DNA from: Corylus avellana | Lineage: Eukaryota; Streptophyta; Magnoliopsida; Fagales; Betulaceae | Direction of reading: 5' to 3' | Assembly: GCF_901000735.1 (NCBI RefSeq) | Contig: NC_081547.1 | Coordinates: forward strand, 62,001-126,000 | Length of the DNA stretch: 64,000 nucleotides | Shown here: positions 10,680 to 20,865 of the stretch, piece by piece | Layout of the letters: every line of letters starts with the position of its first letter | How positions within the stretch are numbered: position 1 is the stretch's first letter | Program-made: the position numbers and the translations under genes | The notes under the pieces: model-generated | Databases searched by the model: none | Seen by the model: only the letters and a program-made list of their open reading frames with translations | Told to the model about the DNA's origin: nothing

Positions 10680-12921
10680 ATGGCGGGGCCGAGTAGATGG
10701 ACAGTGGAGTCTAAGGAATTTGAGGTGTTGATCAAGGTAGGGGCATCGGGGGTGAGGATCTTTGAGAGAAACAAAAGATTCAAAAGGTCCATCTTCTTAA
10801 AAAAAGATGAACTAGCTTGGTTGGTGCGTATAGTGGATGAACTGGTGGCTGTGGACAACTCTGTTGTATTTTGGGATCAATCCAGGGCTGGATATCCTAG
10901 AATAATTGCCCAAAAGAATTCAAATAGGCACGGCTGCTTTTTGACAGTGGAGGAATTTGATGGTAGAAGCAGATGTGGCTCGATCATCATTCCTGAAGGA
11001 CGCCGTGGGTTTGGGTGGGATCGATTTACCAAGGAAATGAAAATGGCTAATGCAGCTCTCGGGGGAAACCGTATGTTCACTGAGCACAGAGAGTTTAGGG
11101 GAGGAAAGGAAGAAAACGAGGACAAGAAGAAGAGGAGCTATGCTGAGATAGTAAGATTGCAATCAAAGGAATCCCAGGAGGAGTGCACTTTCGGCCAGGC
11201 TCAGGATCGGCGACGTTATGTTCAAAAGTATGGCAAGAACTTGGGTGGCCCGAGGAAGACCCATGAGGTGGCGATGACTCAGAGAGGCGGTGGGGGGATG
11301 CCGGCGAAGGTTTTCTGGCCGGCGAAGTCTGTGTATAATCCGGGAAAGAATGGCCTGACAGGTAGGAAGGATGAAGTCTGCGTGGGATCCTCGTCTTCAG
11401 CTCCGGCGAACGTTTCAGGGAAGTCAGCGGAGCAGGTGGAGTTGGTGTCAGGTTCTGAGCGCATGAAGGGACCGAAGGGGATGGAGCACCATACGGAGCA
11501 GACCTACTCTGAGCTAGGCATCGAGCTCCTCACTGTGAAAGAACTGTTGAAGTGTCTGAAGAAGGAATGCGACGTGGGAATGACAAGGATTGATAAGGTG
11601 TTAAATGTGATGTGCTTCAGCGGACCTGGGCCGGCAGCTAAGAAAGAAGCTGGAAAGAGTATGGCAGTAGTTAAAGGGAAGATGAAAACTGGGCCGGGAG
11701 AAAGAATATGGAGGCCCATTAGTAAGTTGAAGGTTAAAAAGAAATTGATGGTTAAACCCAAAGGTAGCGTGGGCTCAGGAATGGGTCCTAGCGGTAGCCC
11801 ATACAAAACTGGACCACGAGTGTTTAGTTTTCCTGCTGCTCTGGACTCTACAGAGGCCCCTGGGAAACTCTCGACTACTCCGGCGAGTACGCCGCTGGTC
11901 GTAGGAGAAGAATTGGGGGAAGGGGGGACTGGGTCAGGAACCGTAAGGAACCTCAGGGACTTTAGCGGCATGTCTGTGCAAGCTGCGGGAGTTTCCCCGG
12001 CCGGGACGAGATCCAGCGACTTAAATGTCGTCAGTCCTGCGGCGAAGAAGACCCAGCCTAATGGTAAAGACAAGAACCTGATGACCTATAGAAGGAGGAA
12101 GAGGGGAACGCAGAAATGGAACGTGGCACAGGTGGGTTTGTTAGCAGCAGCAGTTTCGGCTTATGGGCAGACGAAAGGGATCCTTGGGCCGACACCGGTA
12201 GTCTCGCAGAGGGTGCCGGAGACGCTGTCGTCGCCGGGNNNNNNNNNNNNNNNNNNNNGGGTCCCAGGGCAGATTCTGAGGGGGAGCTCTTCTCGCCGGA
12301 AGGTGGGGTCAGTCGTGGGGGGTGAGGAACAGCAGGATTATGGGGGGGAGGCTAGGATTTTGGATCAGATGAACCAAGTGGGTCAGGCCAGAATGGATCA
12401 TATGAAGGAATTGGAGTTTGTGAGGNNNNNNNNNNNNNNNNNNNNNNNNNNNNNNNNNNNNNNNNNNNNNNNNNNNNNNNNNNNNNNNNNNNNNNNNNNN
12501 NNNNNNNNNNNNNNNNNNNNNNNNNNNNNNNNNNNNNNNNNNNNNNNNNNNNNNNNNNNNNNNNNNNNNNNNNNAAGTGGGTCAGGCCAGAATGGATCAT
12601 ATGAAGGAATTGGAGTTTGTGAGGCAGGGTTCAGGCAGGGTTGAGGATAGTGGTTCAGATACTCTAGGGCTGGAGGAGTTAGGGTCAGAAGTGATTTCAT
12701 CCAGGTGGGTAGTTAATAATTGCATACAATTCTGTCCTAAAATTGGTATTTCGGATGAGGGAAGAAAGGAGGAGTTGGAGGCCTTGTTCAAAGCTATTGA
12801 GGATTCTAGAGTGCAGCAAGATTCTGGCTTGGGGGGTATCTCGGATTGTGTTCTGGATTCCAATGGAATTGAGGTATTTGAGGAAGGTGAGAGGGCGAAC
12901 TTGGTGGATCATGAAGCTTAA
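10680..12921 (+). CDS. LINE family 1 ORF1 protein (putative RNA-binding), interrupted by assembly gaps
   Basis: The start at 10680 (MAGPSRWTVESKEFEVLIK) is chosen because it aligns with [19 protein letters not shown] of the second LINE family at 36227 (minus strand); an in-frame ATG also exists at 10659. Conserved blocks are [38 protein letters not shown] and [10 protein letters not shown]. The rest is long, basic and Pro/Gly/Ser-rich. No CCHC zinc knuckle is visible. By position and composition it should be the nucleic-acid-binding ORF1 of a plant L1 element. N gaps at 12239-12258 and 12426-12574 break the frame. The sequence before the second gap is repeated after it, and reading resumes from 12577. 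The stop TAA at 12919-12921 overlaps the ORF2 start. Confidence 0.75.
12239..12258. other. Assembly gap, 20 N
   Basis: Run of N inside LINE ORF1. Confidence 0.99.
12426..12574. other. Assembly gap, 149 N, with the same sequence on both sides
   Basis: About 50 bases ending in GGAATTGGAGTTTGTGAGG lie directly left of the gap and reappear directly right of it (12575 onward). This is what unmerged overlapping contig ends look like. Confidence 0.95.
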
Positions 12922-15900
12922 CATTGTAGTATGGAATGTGAGAGGGTTGAATGCCCTCAAAAAAAGGCTACGCATTAGGGGTCTCTTGAAAGAGTGGAAA
13001 GCGGATATAGTGTGTTTGATTGAGACTAAGATGGAGGTTCTTTCCCGTGAGGTGATTCACAGTTTATGGGGAGGTCAACATGTAGGGTGGAATTATAAAA
13101 GTTCAAATGGTTTGTCCGGGGGGATGTTATTGATGTGGGATAGGAGGGTAGTGGAGTGTAAGGAGGAGTGTGTGGGGCATTTCACTTTGGCTTGTACTTT
13201 CCAAAATGTGGTTGATAATTGGGTTTGGGCGTTTGGGGGGGTGTATGGGCCGAATGAGGAAGGGGAGAGAAGGGCTCTTTGGGAAGAGTTGGCTGGTTTG
13301 GTGAGTGTGTGGGAGGTCCCTTGGTGTTTGGGTGGGGATTTCAATATGGTTCACTTTCCTAGTGAGCGATCTAGTGGTTCTTATTACTCTTCGGGCATGA
13401 TGGACTTCTCAGATTTCATTTCAGAGAACAATTTGGTGGATATTCCGATGATGGGGGGTCAATTTACTTGGTCTAATAACCAGGAAAATGAGAGTTGGTC
13501 GAGGATTGATAGGTTTTTGCTTTCTCCGGAATGGGAAGACCATTACCCAGCAGTGTCACAGAGGAGACTTCAACGCCTGCTTTCCGATCACTTTCCCTTA
13601 TTGTTGGATTGTGGGAACCCTTGTGGAGGTAATAAGTCTTTTAAGTTTGAAAATATGTGGCTAAAAGCAGAGGGTTTTGTGGATAAGGTTTCTAATTGGT
13701 GGGGGTCTTATTCGTTTGAGGGTTTACCCAGTTATGTGCTTGCTAATAAATTGAAATCTCTTAAAATGGACTTGAAAAAGTGGAATGAGGAGGTGTTTGG
13801 GGATATTGGGAGGAAGAAGAAAGAGCTGCTGGGAGGTATTGAAGAGCTGGATGAGGTGGCAGAGACGAGAGGTTTAGTCCAAGAGGAGAAGAGTCGGAAG
13901 GTTGACTTGTTGAAAGAGTTGGAGAACACCTTGTTGTGTGAGGAAATTCATTGGAGACAAAAATCGAGAGCTTTGTGGCTCAAGGAGGGGGATCGAAATA
14001 CTCGTTTCTTCCACAAGATGGCTAATTCTCATCGTAGGGGAAATCGTGTGGAGGTGCTTAGTATCAATGGTGAATTATCCGGGGATCCAGCTGCTATAAA
14101 AGATCACATAGTGCAGTACTATAAAGACTTATACTCGGAACAAAGCTCTTGGCGTTCTAGAATGGATAACCAGCCGTTTTTGTCTATTGATGAGGAGGAT
14201 AATAGGTGGTTAGAAAGAGATTTTGAGGAAAAGGAGGTTTGGGAGGTGGTTAAGAGCATGGATGGTGACAAGGCCCCGGGTCCAGATGGTTTCTCCATGG
14301 CTTTTTTTCAAGCTTGTTGGGGAGTAATTAAACAAGACGTTATGGCGGTCTTTGCTGAGTTCTATCGGAGACGTCAATTGGTGAAGAGCTTGAATGCAAC
14401 TTTTATTTCCTTGATTCCGAAGAAGGCGGAAGCGGTGGAGATGAAGGACTTTAGGCCCATCAGTTTGGTGGGAGGGGTGTACAAAATTGTTGCTAAGGTG
14501 CTTGCCAATAGGCTGAAAATTGTTTTGGGTAAGGTCATCTCCTACTCTCAAAATGCCTTTATAGGGGGTCGGCAAATCCTTGATTCCATTCTCATTGCCA
14601 ATGAAAGCGTGGATAGTCGCTTGAAATCAGGGTTGCCAGGTGTTCTTTGTAAATTGGACTTGGAAAAGGCCTATGACCATGTCAATTGGGATTTTGTTTT
14701 GTATTTGCTGCATAGATGTGGTTTTGGAGAGAGGTGGAGGGCTTGGATAGAGTGGTGTATTAAGTCGGTGAGATTTTCCATTCTTGTGAATGGCTCTCCG
14801 GAAGGTTTCTTCAATAGTTCAAGGGGAATCCGGCAAGGGGATCCTCTCTCTCCCTTGTTGTTTGTGCTAGTTATGGAGGCTTTGAGTAAAATGGTAAATG
14901 CGATGGTAGAACAAGGCCTTTTGGAGGGTTTCTCGGTGGGAAATAGGGTCTTATCGGAGTTGAGGGTTTCTCATTCTTTATTTGCGGATGATACTTTGAT
15001 CTTTTGTGAAGCTTCTATTGAGCAAATCCGGTATGTTCGTCTCATTCTTTTATGTTTCGAGGCTGTTTCGGGCTTGAAAGTGAATTTGGGAAAATCAAAG
15101 ATTGTGGCAATTGGTGAGGTGGAGAATATTGGGGTGTTAGCTAGTATCCTTGGGTGTAGTGTTGCCGAGTTGCCTATGAAGTACTTGGGTCTTCCTCTAG
15201 GGGCGCCGTACAAGGATACGATTATGTGGAATGATGTGATTGAGAAGATGGAGCGTCAGATGGCGGGTTGGAAGAGGATGTACCTCTCTAAAGGAGGTCG
15301 CCTAACTCTTATTAAGAGCTCTATGGCTAATCTTCCGACTTATTTCTTGTCTTTGTTTCCGATTCCCGTAAGTGTAGCTAAAAGGATTGAGAAAGTCCAA
15401 AGAGATTTCTTGTGGGGAGGAATGGGAGATGAGCCTAAGATGCATCTTGTAGGTTGGAATCAAGTTTGCCGCCCCCTTCGCAATGGAGGTCTTGGTATTC
15501 GGAAGATGCACCAATTTAATCAAGCTCTTTTGGGGAAGTGGCTTTGGAGATATGCGAATGAGAGCGACGCTTTTTGGTGTAAGGTTATTAAAGCTAAGTA
15601 TGAAGAAAAGGAAGGTGGGTGGTGTACAAAGGAGGTTTCAAGTTCCCATGGTGTGGGCCTTTGGAAGCACATTCGTCAAGGGTGGAATTTTTTTGCTAAA
15701 GGGATTCGGTTCGAAGTGGGGGAGGGTTCGAAAGTCCGCTTTTGGCATGATGTTTGGTGTGGGGAGAATTCCTTGAAACAAGCTTTCCCGTCCTTATTTA
15801 GTATTGCCAGACATAAAGAAGCTTGGGTGAAGGATAATTTTATTTGGAGGAGTGGGAGAGTGGAATGGAATGTTCTTTTTGTTAGATCCGTTCAAGATTG

Positions 15901-16558
15901 GGAGCTGGATTTGGTTTCTCCTTTTTTTGATCGGTTGTACTCTTGCAAGATTTCCATAGGAGTGACAGATCGTATGTGTTGGATTTCGTCCAAGAAAGGT
16001 AAGTTTGAGGTTAAGTCGCTCTACAAGGCTTTGTCCCACTCCTATCAAGAGGTGTTTCCTTGGAAGAGCATTTGGCGAACTAAGGCTCCCTTGAGAGTGG
16101 CTTTTTTTGGGTGGACTGCAGCTCTAGGCAAAATATTGACTCATGATAATTTGCGTAAAAGGAACATAGTGGTTATGGAGTGGTGTTGTATGTGCAAGAA
16201 GTCCGGAGAGACAGTTGATCATCTCCTTCTCCACTGTGAGCTCGCGAGTGTTCTTTGGCAGTCGATCTTTATTCGGTTTGGTTTGCATTGGGTCATGCCT
16301 TGCAGGGTGAGGGACTTGTTCGATAGTTGGTGGTCGGGAGGTCGATTTCGAAGTGCAGTTGTGTGGAAGATGATCCCTCTATGTCTTATGTGGTGTATAT
16401 GGATGGAAAGAAATGCTAGATGTTTTGAAGATTCCACTAGGACTATAGAGGAATTGACCCATTTTTTCTTCTTTACTCTCTACTCTTGGACGGCCGCTTG
16501 GCTAGCTCCATTAGAGTTTAGCTTCTCTGATTTTCTCTTTCATTTCTCTCCCTCTTAG
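12911..16558 (+). CDS. LINE family 1 ORF2 polyprotein: endonuclease, reverse transcriptase, zf-RVT (copy 1)
   Basis: Intact frame of 1215 residues. The ATG at 12911 (MKLNIVVWNVRGLN) begins exactly at the APE-like endonuclease; an upstream in-frame extension overlaps ORF1 and was not used. Endonuclease motifs: NVRGL, IETK (about residues 37-40), GGDFN and SDHFP. The RT core includes [41 protein letters not shown] and the catalytic FADD at residues 691-694. The C-terminal zf-RVT domain includes [18 protein letters not shown] near residue 1092. With all catalytic motifs present and no stop, this copy looks competent for target-primed reverse transcription. The ATG overlaps the ORF1 stop by 11 nt. 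No RNase H domain was seen. Confidence 0.93.
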   Translation: MKLNIVVWNVRGLNALKKRLRIRGLLKEWKADIVCLIETKMEVLSREVIHSLWGGQHVGWNYKSSNGLSGGMLLMWDRRVVECKEECVGHFTLACTFQNVVDNWVWAFGGVYGPNEEGERRALWEELAGLVSVWEVPWCLGGDFNMVHFPSERSSGSYYSSGMMDFSDFISENNLVDIPMMGGQFTWSNNQENESWSRIDRFLLSPEWEDHYPAVSQRRLQRLLSDHFPLLLDCGNPCGGNKSFKFENMWLKAEGFVDKVSNWWGSYSFEGLPSYVLANKLKSLKMDLKKWNEEVFGDIGRKKKELLGGIEELDEVAETRGLVQEEKSRKVDLLKELENTLLCEEIHWRQKSRALWLKEGDRNTRFFHKMANSHRRGNRVEVLSINGELSGDPAAIKDHIVQYYKDLYSEQSSWRSRMDNQPFLSIDEEDNRWLERDFEEKEVWEVVKSMDGDKAPGPDGFSMAFFQACWGVIKQDVMAVFAEFYRRRQLVKSLNATFISLIPKKAEAVEMKDFRPISLVGGVYKIVAKVLANRLKIVLGKVISYSQNAFIGGRQILDSILIANESVDSRLKSGLPGVLCKLDLEKAYDHVNWDFVLYLLHRCGFGERWRAWIEWCIKSVRFSILVNGSPEGFFNSSRGIRQGDPLSPLLFVLVMEALSKMVNAMVEQGLLEGFSVGNRVLSELRVSHSLFADDTLIFCEASIEQIRYVRLILLCFEAVSGLKVNLGKSKIVAIGEVENIGVLASILGCSVAELPMKYLGLPLGAPYKDTIMWNDVIEKMERQMAGWKRMYLSKGGRLTLIKSSMANLPTYFLSLFPIPVSVAKRIEKVQRDFLWGGMGDEPKMHLVGWNQVCRPLRNGGLGIRKMHQFNQALLGKWLWRYANESDAFWCKVIKAKYEEKEGGWCTKEVSSSHGVGLWKHIRQGWNFFAKGIRFEVGEGSKVRFWHDVWCGENSLKQAFPSLFSIARHKEAWVKDNFIWRSGRVEWNVLFVRSVQDWELDLVSPFFDRLYSCKISIGVTDRMCWISSKKGKFEVKSLYKALSHSYQEVFPWKSIWRTKAPLRVAFFGWTAALGKILTHDNLRKRNIVVMEWCCMCKKSGETVDHLLLHCELASVLWQSIFIRFGLHWVMPCRVRDLFDSWWSGGRFRSAVVWKMIPLCLMWCIWMERNARCFEDSTRTIEELTHFFFFTLYSWTAAWLAPLEFSFSDFLFHFSPS

Positions 16559-16719
16559 GTGCTCTTGTTTATACTTCCCGTGTAAATGGGTTGCGCCCCT
16601 CTGCGCTCTTGTTTTATTCACAATTACTTATCAAAAAAAAAAAAGGCCACAAAATCAGCAAATCAAATCAAATCAAATTAGCAAATCTCTAGGCTAGAAA
16701 ACAGGGAACAAAAACTACT
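16559..16719 (+). other. LINE copy 1 3' UTR, poly-A, then unrelated flank
   Basis: The 3' UTR matches copy 2 through TTACTTATC and a run of A. From about 16645 the sequence (GGCCACAAAATCAGC, then AAATC repeats) matches neither flank of the TSD-defined insertion. It runs into the gap at 16720, so it may be a contig end from another locus. Confidence 0.7.
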
Positions 16720-16819
16720 NNNNNNNNNNNNNNNNNNNNNNNNNNNNNNNNNNNNNNNNNNNNNNNNNNNNNNNNNNNNNNNNNNNNNNNNNNNNNNNNN
16801 NNNNNNNNNNNNNNNNNNN
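16720..16819. other. Assembly gap, 100 N
   Basis: Exactly 100 N, a conventional unknown-length gap. The right side resumes inside LINE ORF1 (GAAGGAATTGGAGTTTGTG), the same part of ORF1 as the duplicated sequence flanking the 12426-12574 gap. Confidence 0.99.
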
Positions 16820-17138
16820 GAAGGAATTGGAGTTTGTGAGGCAGGGTTCAGGCAGGGTTGAGGATAGTGGTTCAGATACTCTAGGGCTGGAGGAGTTAGG
16901 GTCAGAAGTGATTTCATCCAGGTGGGTAGTTAATAATTGCATACAATTCTGTCCTAAAATTGGTATTTCGGATGAGGGAAGAAAGGAGGAGTTGGAGGCC
17001 TTGTTCAAAGCTATTGAGGATTCTAGAGTGCAGCAAGATTCTGGCTTGGGGGGTATCTCGGATTGTGTTCTGGATTCCAATGGAATTGAGGTATTTGAGG
17101 AAGGTGAGAGGGCGAACTTGGTGGATCATGAAGCTTAA
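16820..17138 (+). CDS. LINE family 1 ORF1, C-terminal fragment (copy 2)
   Basis: The sequence repeats the ORF1 end of copy 1 from ELEFVRQGSGRVEDSGSDT to the stop at 17136-17138. The N-terminal part is missing because the copy begins at the gap. The stop overlaps the ORF2 ATG at 17128 as in copy 1. Confidence 0.85.
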
Positions 17139-20100
17139 CATTGTAGTATGGAATGTGAGAGGGTTGAATGCCCTCAAAAAAAGGCTACGCATTAGGGGTC
17201 TCTTGAAAGAGTGGAAAGCGGATATAGTGTGTTTGATTGAGACTAAGATGGAGGTTCTTTCCCGTGAGGTGATTCACAGTTTATGGGGAGGTCAACATGT
17301 AGGGTGGAATTATAAAAGTTCAAATGGTTTGTCCGGGGGGATGTTATTGATGTGGGATAGGAGGGTAGTGGAGTGTAAGGAGGAGTGTGTGGGGCATTTC
17401 ACTTTGGCTTGTACTTTCCAAAATGTGGTTGATAATTGGGTTTGGGCGTTTGGGGGGGTGTATGGGCCGAATGAGGAAGGGGAGAGAAGGGCTCTTTGGG
17501 AAGAGTTGGCTGGTTTGGTGAGTGTGTGGGAGGTCCCTTGGTGTTTGGGTGGGGATTTCAATATGGTTCGCTTTCCTAGTGAGCGATCTAGTGGTTCTTA
17601 TTACTCTTCGGGCATGATGGACTTCTCAGATTTCATTTCAGAGAACAATTTGGTGGATATTCCGATGATGGGGGGTCAATTTACTTGGTCTAATAACCAG
17701 GAAAATGAGAGTTGGTCGAGGATTGATAGGTTTTTGCTTTCTCCGGAATGGGAAGACCATTACCCAGCAGTGTCACAGAGGAGACTTCAACGCCTGCTTT
17801 CCGATCACTTTCCCTTATTGTTGGATTGTGGGAACCCTTGTGGAGGTAATAAGTCTTTTAAGTTTGAAAATATGTGGCTAAAAGCAGAGGGTTTTGTGGA
17901 TAAGGTTTCTAATTGGTGGGGGTCTTATTCGTTTGAGGGTTTACCCAGTTATGTGCTTGCTAATAAATTGAAATCTCTTAAAATGGACTTGAAAAAGTGG
18001 AATGAGGAGGTGTTTGGGGATATTGGGAGGAAGAAGAAAGAGCTGCTGGGAGGTATTGAAGAGCTGGATGAGGTGGCAGAGACGAGAGGTTTAGTCCAAG
18101 AGGAGAAGAGTCGGAAGGTTGACTTGTTGAAAGAGTTGGAGAACACCTTGTTGTGTGAGGAAATTCATTGGAGACAAAAATCGAGAGCTTTGTGGCTCAA
18201 GGAGGGGGATCGAAATACTCGTTTCTTCCACAAGATGGCTAATTCTCATCGTAGGGGAAATCGTGTGGAGGTGCTTAGTATCAATGGTGAATTATCCGGG
18301 GATCCAGCTGCTATAAAAGATCACATAGTGCAGTACTATAAAGACTTATACTCGGAACAAAGCTCTTGGCGTTCTAGAATGGATAACCAGCCGTTTTTGT
18401 CTATTGATGAGGAGGATAATAGGTGGTTAGAAAGAGATTTTGAGGAAAAGGAGGTTTGGGAGGTGGTTAAGAGCATGGATGGTGACAAGGCCCCGGGTCC
18501 AGATGGTTTCTCCATGGCTTTTTTTCAAGCTTGTTGGGGAGTAATTAAACAAGACGTTATGGCGGTCTTTGCTGAGTTCTATCGAAGACGTCAATTGGTG
18601 AAGAGCTTGAATGCAACTTTTATTTCCTTGATTCCGAAGAAGGCGGAAGCGGTGGAGATGAAGGACTTTAGGCCCATCAGTTTGGTGGGAGGGGTGTACA
18701 AAATTGTTGCTAAGGTGCTTGCCAATAGGCTGAAAATTGTTTTGGGTAAGGTCATCTCCTACTCTCAAAATGCCTTTATAGGGGGTCGGCAAATCCTTGA
18801 TTCCATTCTCATTGCCAATGAAGGCGTGGATAGTCGCTTGAAATCAGGGTTGCCAGGTGTTCTTTGTAAATTGGACTTGGAAAAGGCCTATGACCATGTC
18901 AATTGGGATTTTGTTTTGTATTTGCTGCATAGATGTGGTTTTGGAGAGAGGTGGAGGGCTTGGATAGAGTGGTGTATTAAGTCGGTGAGATTTTCCATTC
19001 TTGTGAATGGCTCTCCGGAAGGTTTCTTCAATAGTTCAAGGGGAATCCGGCAAGGGGATCCTCTCTCTCCCTTGTTGTTTGTGCTAGTTATGGAGGCTTT
19101 GAGTAAAATGGTAAATGCGACGGTAGAACAAGGCCTTTTGGAGGGTTTCTCGGTGGGAAATAGGGTCTTATCGGAGTTGAGGGTCTCTCATTCTTTATTT
19201 GCGGATGATACTTTGATCTTTTGTGAAGCTTCTATTGAGCAAATCCGGTATGTTCGTCTCATTCTTTTATGTTTCGAGGCTGTTTCGGGCTTGAAAGTGA
19301 ATTTGGGAAAATCAAAGATTGTGGCAATTGGTGAGGTGGAGAATATTGGGGTGTTAGCTAGTATCCTTGGGTGTAGTGTTGCCGAGTTGCCTATGAAGTA
19401 CTTGGGTCTTCCTCTAGGGGCGCCGTACAAGGATACGATTATGTGGAATGATGTGATTGAGAAGATGGAGCGTCAGATGGCGGGTTGGAAGAGGATGTAC
19501 CTCTCTAAAGGAGGTCGCCTAACTCTTATTAAGAGCTCTATGGCTAATCTTCCGACTTATTTCTTGTCTTTGTTTCCGATTCCCGTAAGTGTAGCTAAAA
19601 GGATTGAGAAAGTCCAAAGAGATTTCTTGTGGGGAGGAATGGGAGATGAGCCTAAGATGCATCTTGTAGGTTGGAATCAAGTTTGCCGCCCCCTTCGCAA
19701 TGGAGGTCTTGGTATTCGGAAGATGCACCAATTTAATCAAGCTCTTTTGGGGAAGTGGCTTTGGAGATATGCGAATGAGAGCGACGCTTTTTGGTGTAAG
19801 GTTATTAAAGCTAAGTATGAAGAAAAGGAAGGTGGGTGGTGTACAAAGGAGGTTTCAAGTTCCCATGGTGTGGGCCTTTGGAAGCACATTCGTCAAGGGT
19901 GGAATTTTTTTGCTAAAGGGATTCGGTTCGAAGTGGGGGAGGGTTCGAAAGTCCGCTTTTGGCATGATGTTTGGTGTGGGGAGAATTCCTTGAAACAAGC
20001 TTTCCCGTCCTTATTTAGTATTGCCAGACATAAAGAAGCTTGGGTGAAGGATAATTTTATTTGGAGGAGTGGGAGAGTGGAATGGAATGTTCTTTTTGTT

Positions 20101-20775
20101 AGATCCGTTCAAGATTGGGAGCTGGATTTGGTTTCTCTTTTTTTTGATCGGTTGTACTCTTGCAAGATTTCCATAGGAGTGACAGATCGTATGTGTTGGA
20201 TTTCGTCCAAGAAAGGTAAGTTTGAGGTTAAGTCGCTCTACAAGGCTTTGTCCCACTCCTATCAAGAGGTGTTTCCTTGGAAGAGCATTTGGCGAACTAA
20301 GGCTCCCTTGAGAGTGGCTTTTTTTGGGTGGACTGCAGCTCTAGGCAAAATATTGACTCATGATAATTTGCGTAAAAGGAACATAGTGGTTATGGAGTGG
20401 TGTTGTATGTGCAAGAAGTCCGGAGAGACAGTTGATCATCTCCTTCTCCACTGTGAGCTCGCGAGTGTTCTTTGGCAGTCGATCTTTATTCGGTTTGGTT
20501 TGCATTGGGTCATGCCTTGCAGGGTGAGGGACTTGTTCGATAGTTGGTGGTCGGGAGGTCGATCTCGAAGTGCAGTTGTGTGGAAGATGATCCCTCTATG
20601 TCTTATGTGGTGTATATGGATGGAAAGAAATGCTAGATGTTTTGAAGATTCCACTAGGACTATAGAGGAATTGACCCATTTTTTCTTCTTTACTCTCTAC
20701 TCTTGGACGGCCGCTTGGCTAGCTCCATTAGAGTTTAGCTTCTCTGATTTTCTCTTTCATTTCTCTCCCTCTTAG
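17128..20775 (+). CDS. LINE family 1 ORF2 polyprotein (copy 2)
   Basis: Same length (1215 residues) and domain order as copy 1: endonuclease, RT with FADD, zf-RVT. By eye I find seven single-base differences from copy 1. Five change a residue: H to R in FNMVHFP, S to G in IANESVD, M to T in VNAMVEQ, P to L in LVSPFFD, F to S in GGRFRSA. Two are silent. There are no indels and all catalytic motifs are kept. The near identity fits a very recent duplication, two haplotypes, or one locus assembled twice. The 3' UTR and poly-A (20851-20866) are followed by the right copy of the TSD. Confidence 0.92.
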   Translation: MKLNIVVWNVRGLNALKKRLRIRGLLKEWKADIVCLIETKMEVLSREVIHSLWGGQHVGWNYKSSNGLSGGMLLMWDRRVVECKEECVGHFTLACTFQNVVDNWVWAFGGVYGPNEEGERRALWEELAGLVSVWEVPWCLGGDFNMVRFPSERSSGSYYSSGMMDFSDFISENNLVDIPMMGGQFTWSNNQENESWSRIDRFLLSPEWEDHYPAVSQRRLQRLLSDHFPLLLDCGNPCGGNKSFKFENMWLKAEGFVDKVSNWWGSYSFEGLPSYVLANKLKSLKMDLKKWNEEVFGDIGRKKKELLGGIEELDEVAETRGLVQEEKSRKVDLLKELENTLLCEEIHWRQKSRALWLKEGDRNTRFFHKMANSHRRGNRVEVLSINGELSGDPAAIKDHIVQYYKDLYSEQSSWRSRMDNQPFLSIDEEDNRWLERDFEEKEVWEVVKSMDGDKAPGPDGFSMAFFQACWGVIKQDVMAVFAEFYRRRQLVKSLNATFISLIPKKAEAVEMKDFRPISLVGGVYKIVAKVLANRLKIVLGKVISYSQNAFIGGRQILDSILIANEGVDSRLKSGLPGVLCKLDLEKAYDHVNWDFVLYLLHRCGFGERWRAWIEWCIKSVRFSILVNGSPEGFFNSSRGIRQGDPLSPLLFVLVMEALSKMVNATVEQGLLEGFSVGNRVLSELRVSHSLFADDTLIFCEASIEQIRYVRLILLCFEAVSGLKVNLGKSKIVAIGEVENIGVLASILGCSVAELPMKYLGLPLGAPYKDTIMWNDVIEKMERQMAGWKRMYLSKGGRLTLIKSSMANLPTYFLSLFPIPVSVAKRIEKVQRDFLWGGMGDEPKMHLVGWNQVCRPLRNGGLGIRKMHQFNQALLGKWLWRYANESDAFWCKVIKAKYEEKEGGWCTKEVSSSHGVGLWKHIRQGWNFFAKGIRFEVGEGSKVRFWHDVWCGENSLKQAFPSLFSIARHKEAWVKDNFIWRSGRVEWNVLFVRSVQDWELDLVSLFFDRLYSCKISIGVTDRMCWISSKKGKFEVKSLYKALSHSYQEVFPWKSIWRTKAPLRVAFFGWTAALGKILTHDNLRKRNIVVMEWCCMCKKSGETVDHLLLHCELASVLWQSIFIRFGLHWVMPCRVRDLFDSWWSGGRSRSAVVWKMIPLCLMWCIWMERNARCFEDSTRTIEELTHFFFFTLYSWTAAWLAPLEFSFSDFLFHFSPS

Positions 20776-20865
20776 GTGCTCTTGTTTATACTTCCCGTGT
20801 AAATGGGTTGCGCCCCTCTGCGCTCTTGTTTTATTCACAATTACTTATCAAAAAAAAAAAAAAAA

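Noticed and set aside
13093..20654. Many minus-strand open frames opposite LINE ORF2 (for example 14210-14575, 15794-16048)
   Set aside because: They recur at the same places in both LINE copies and are shadows of the sense frame, without motifs.
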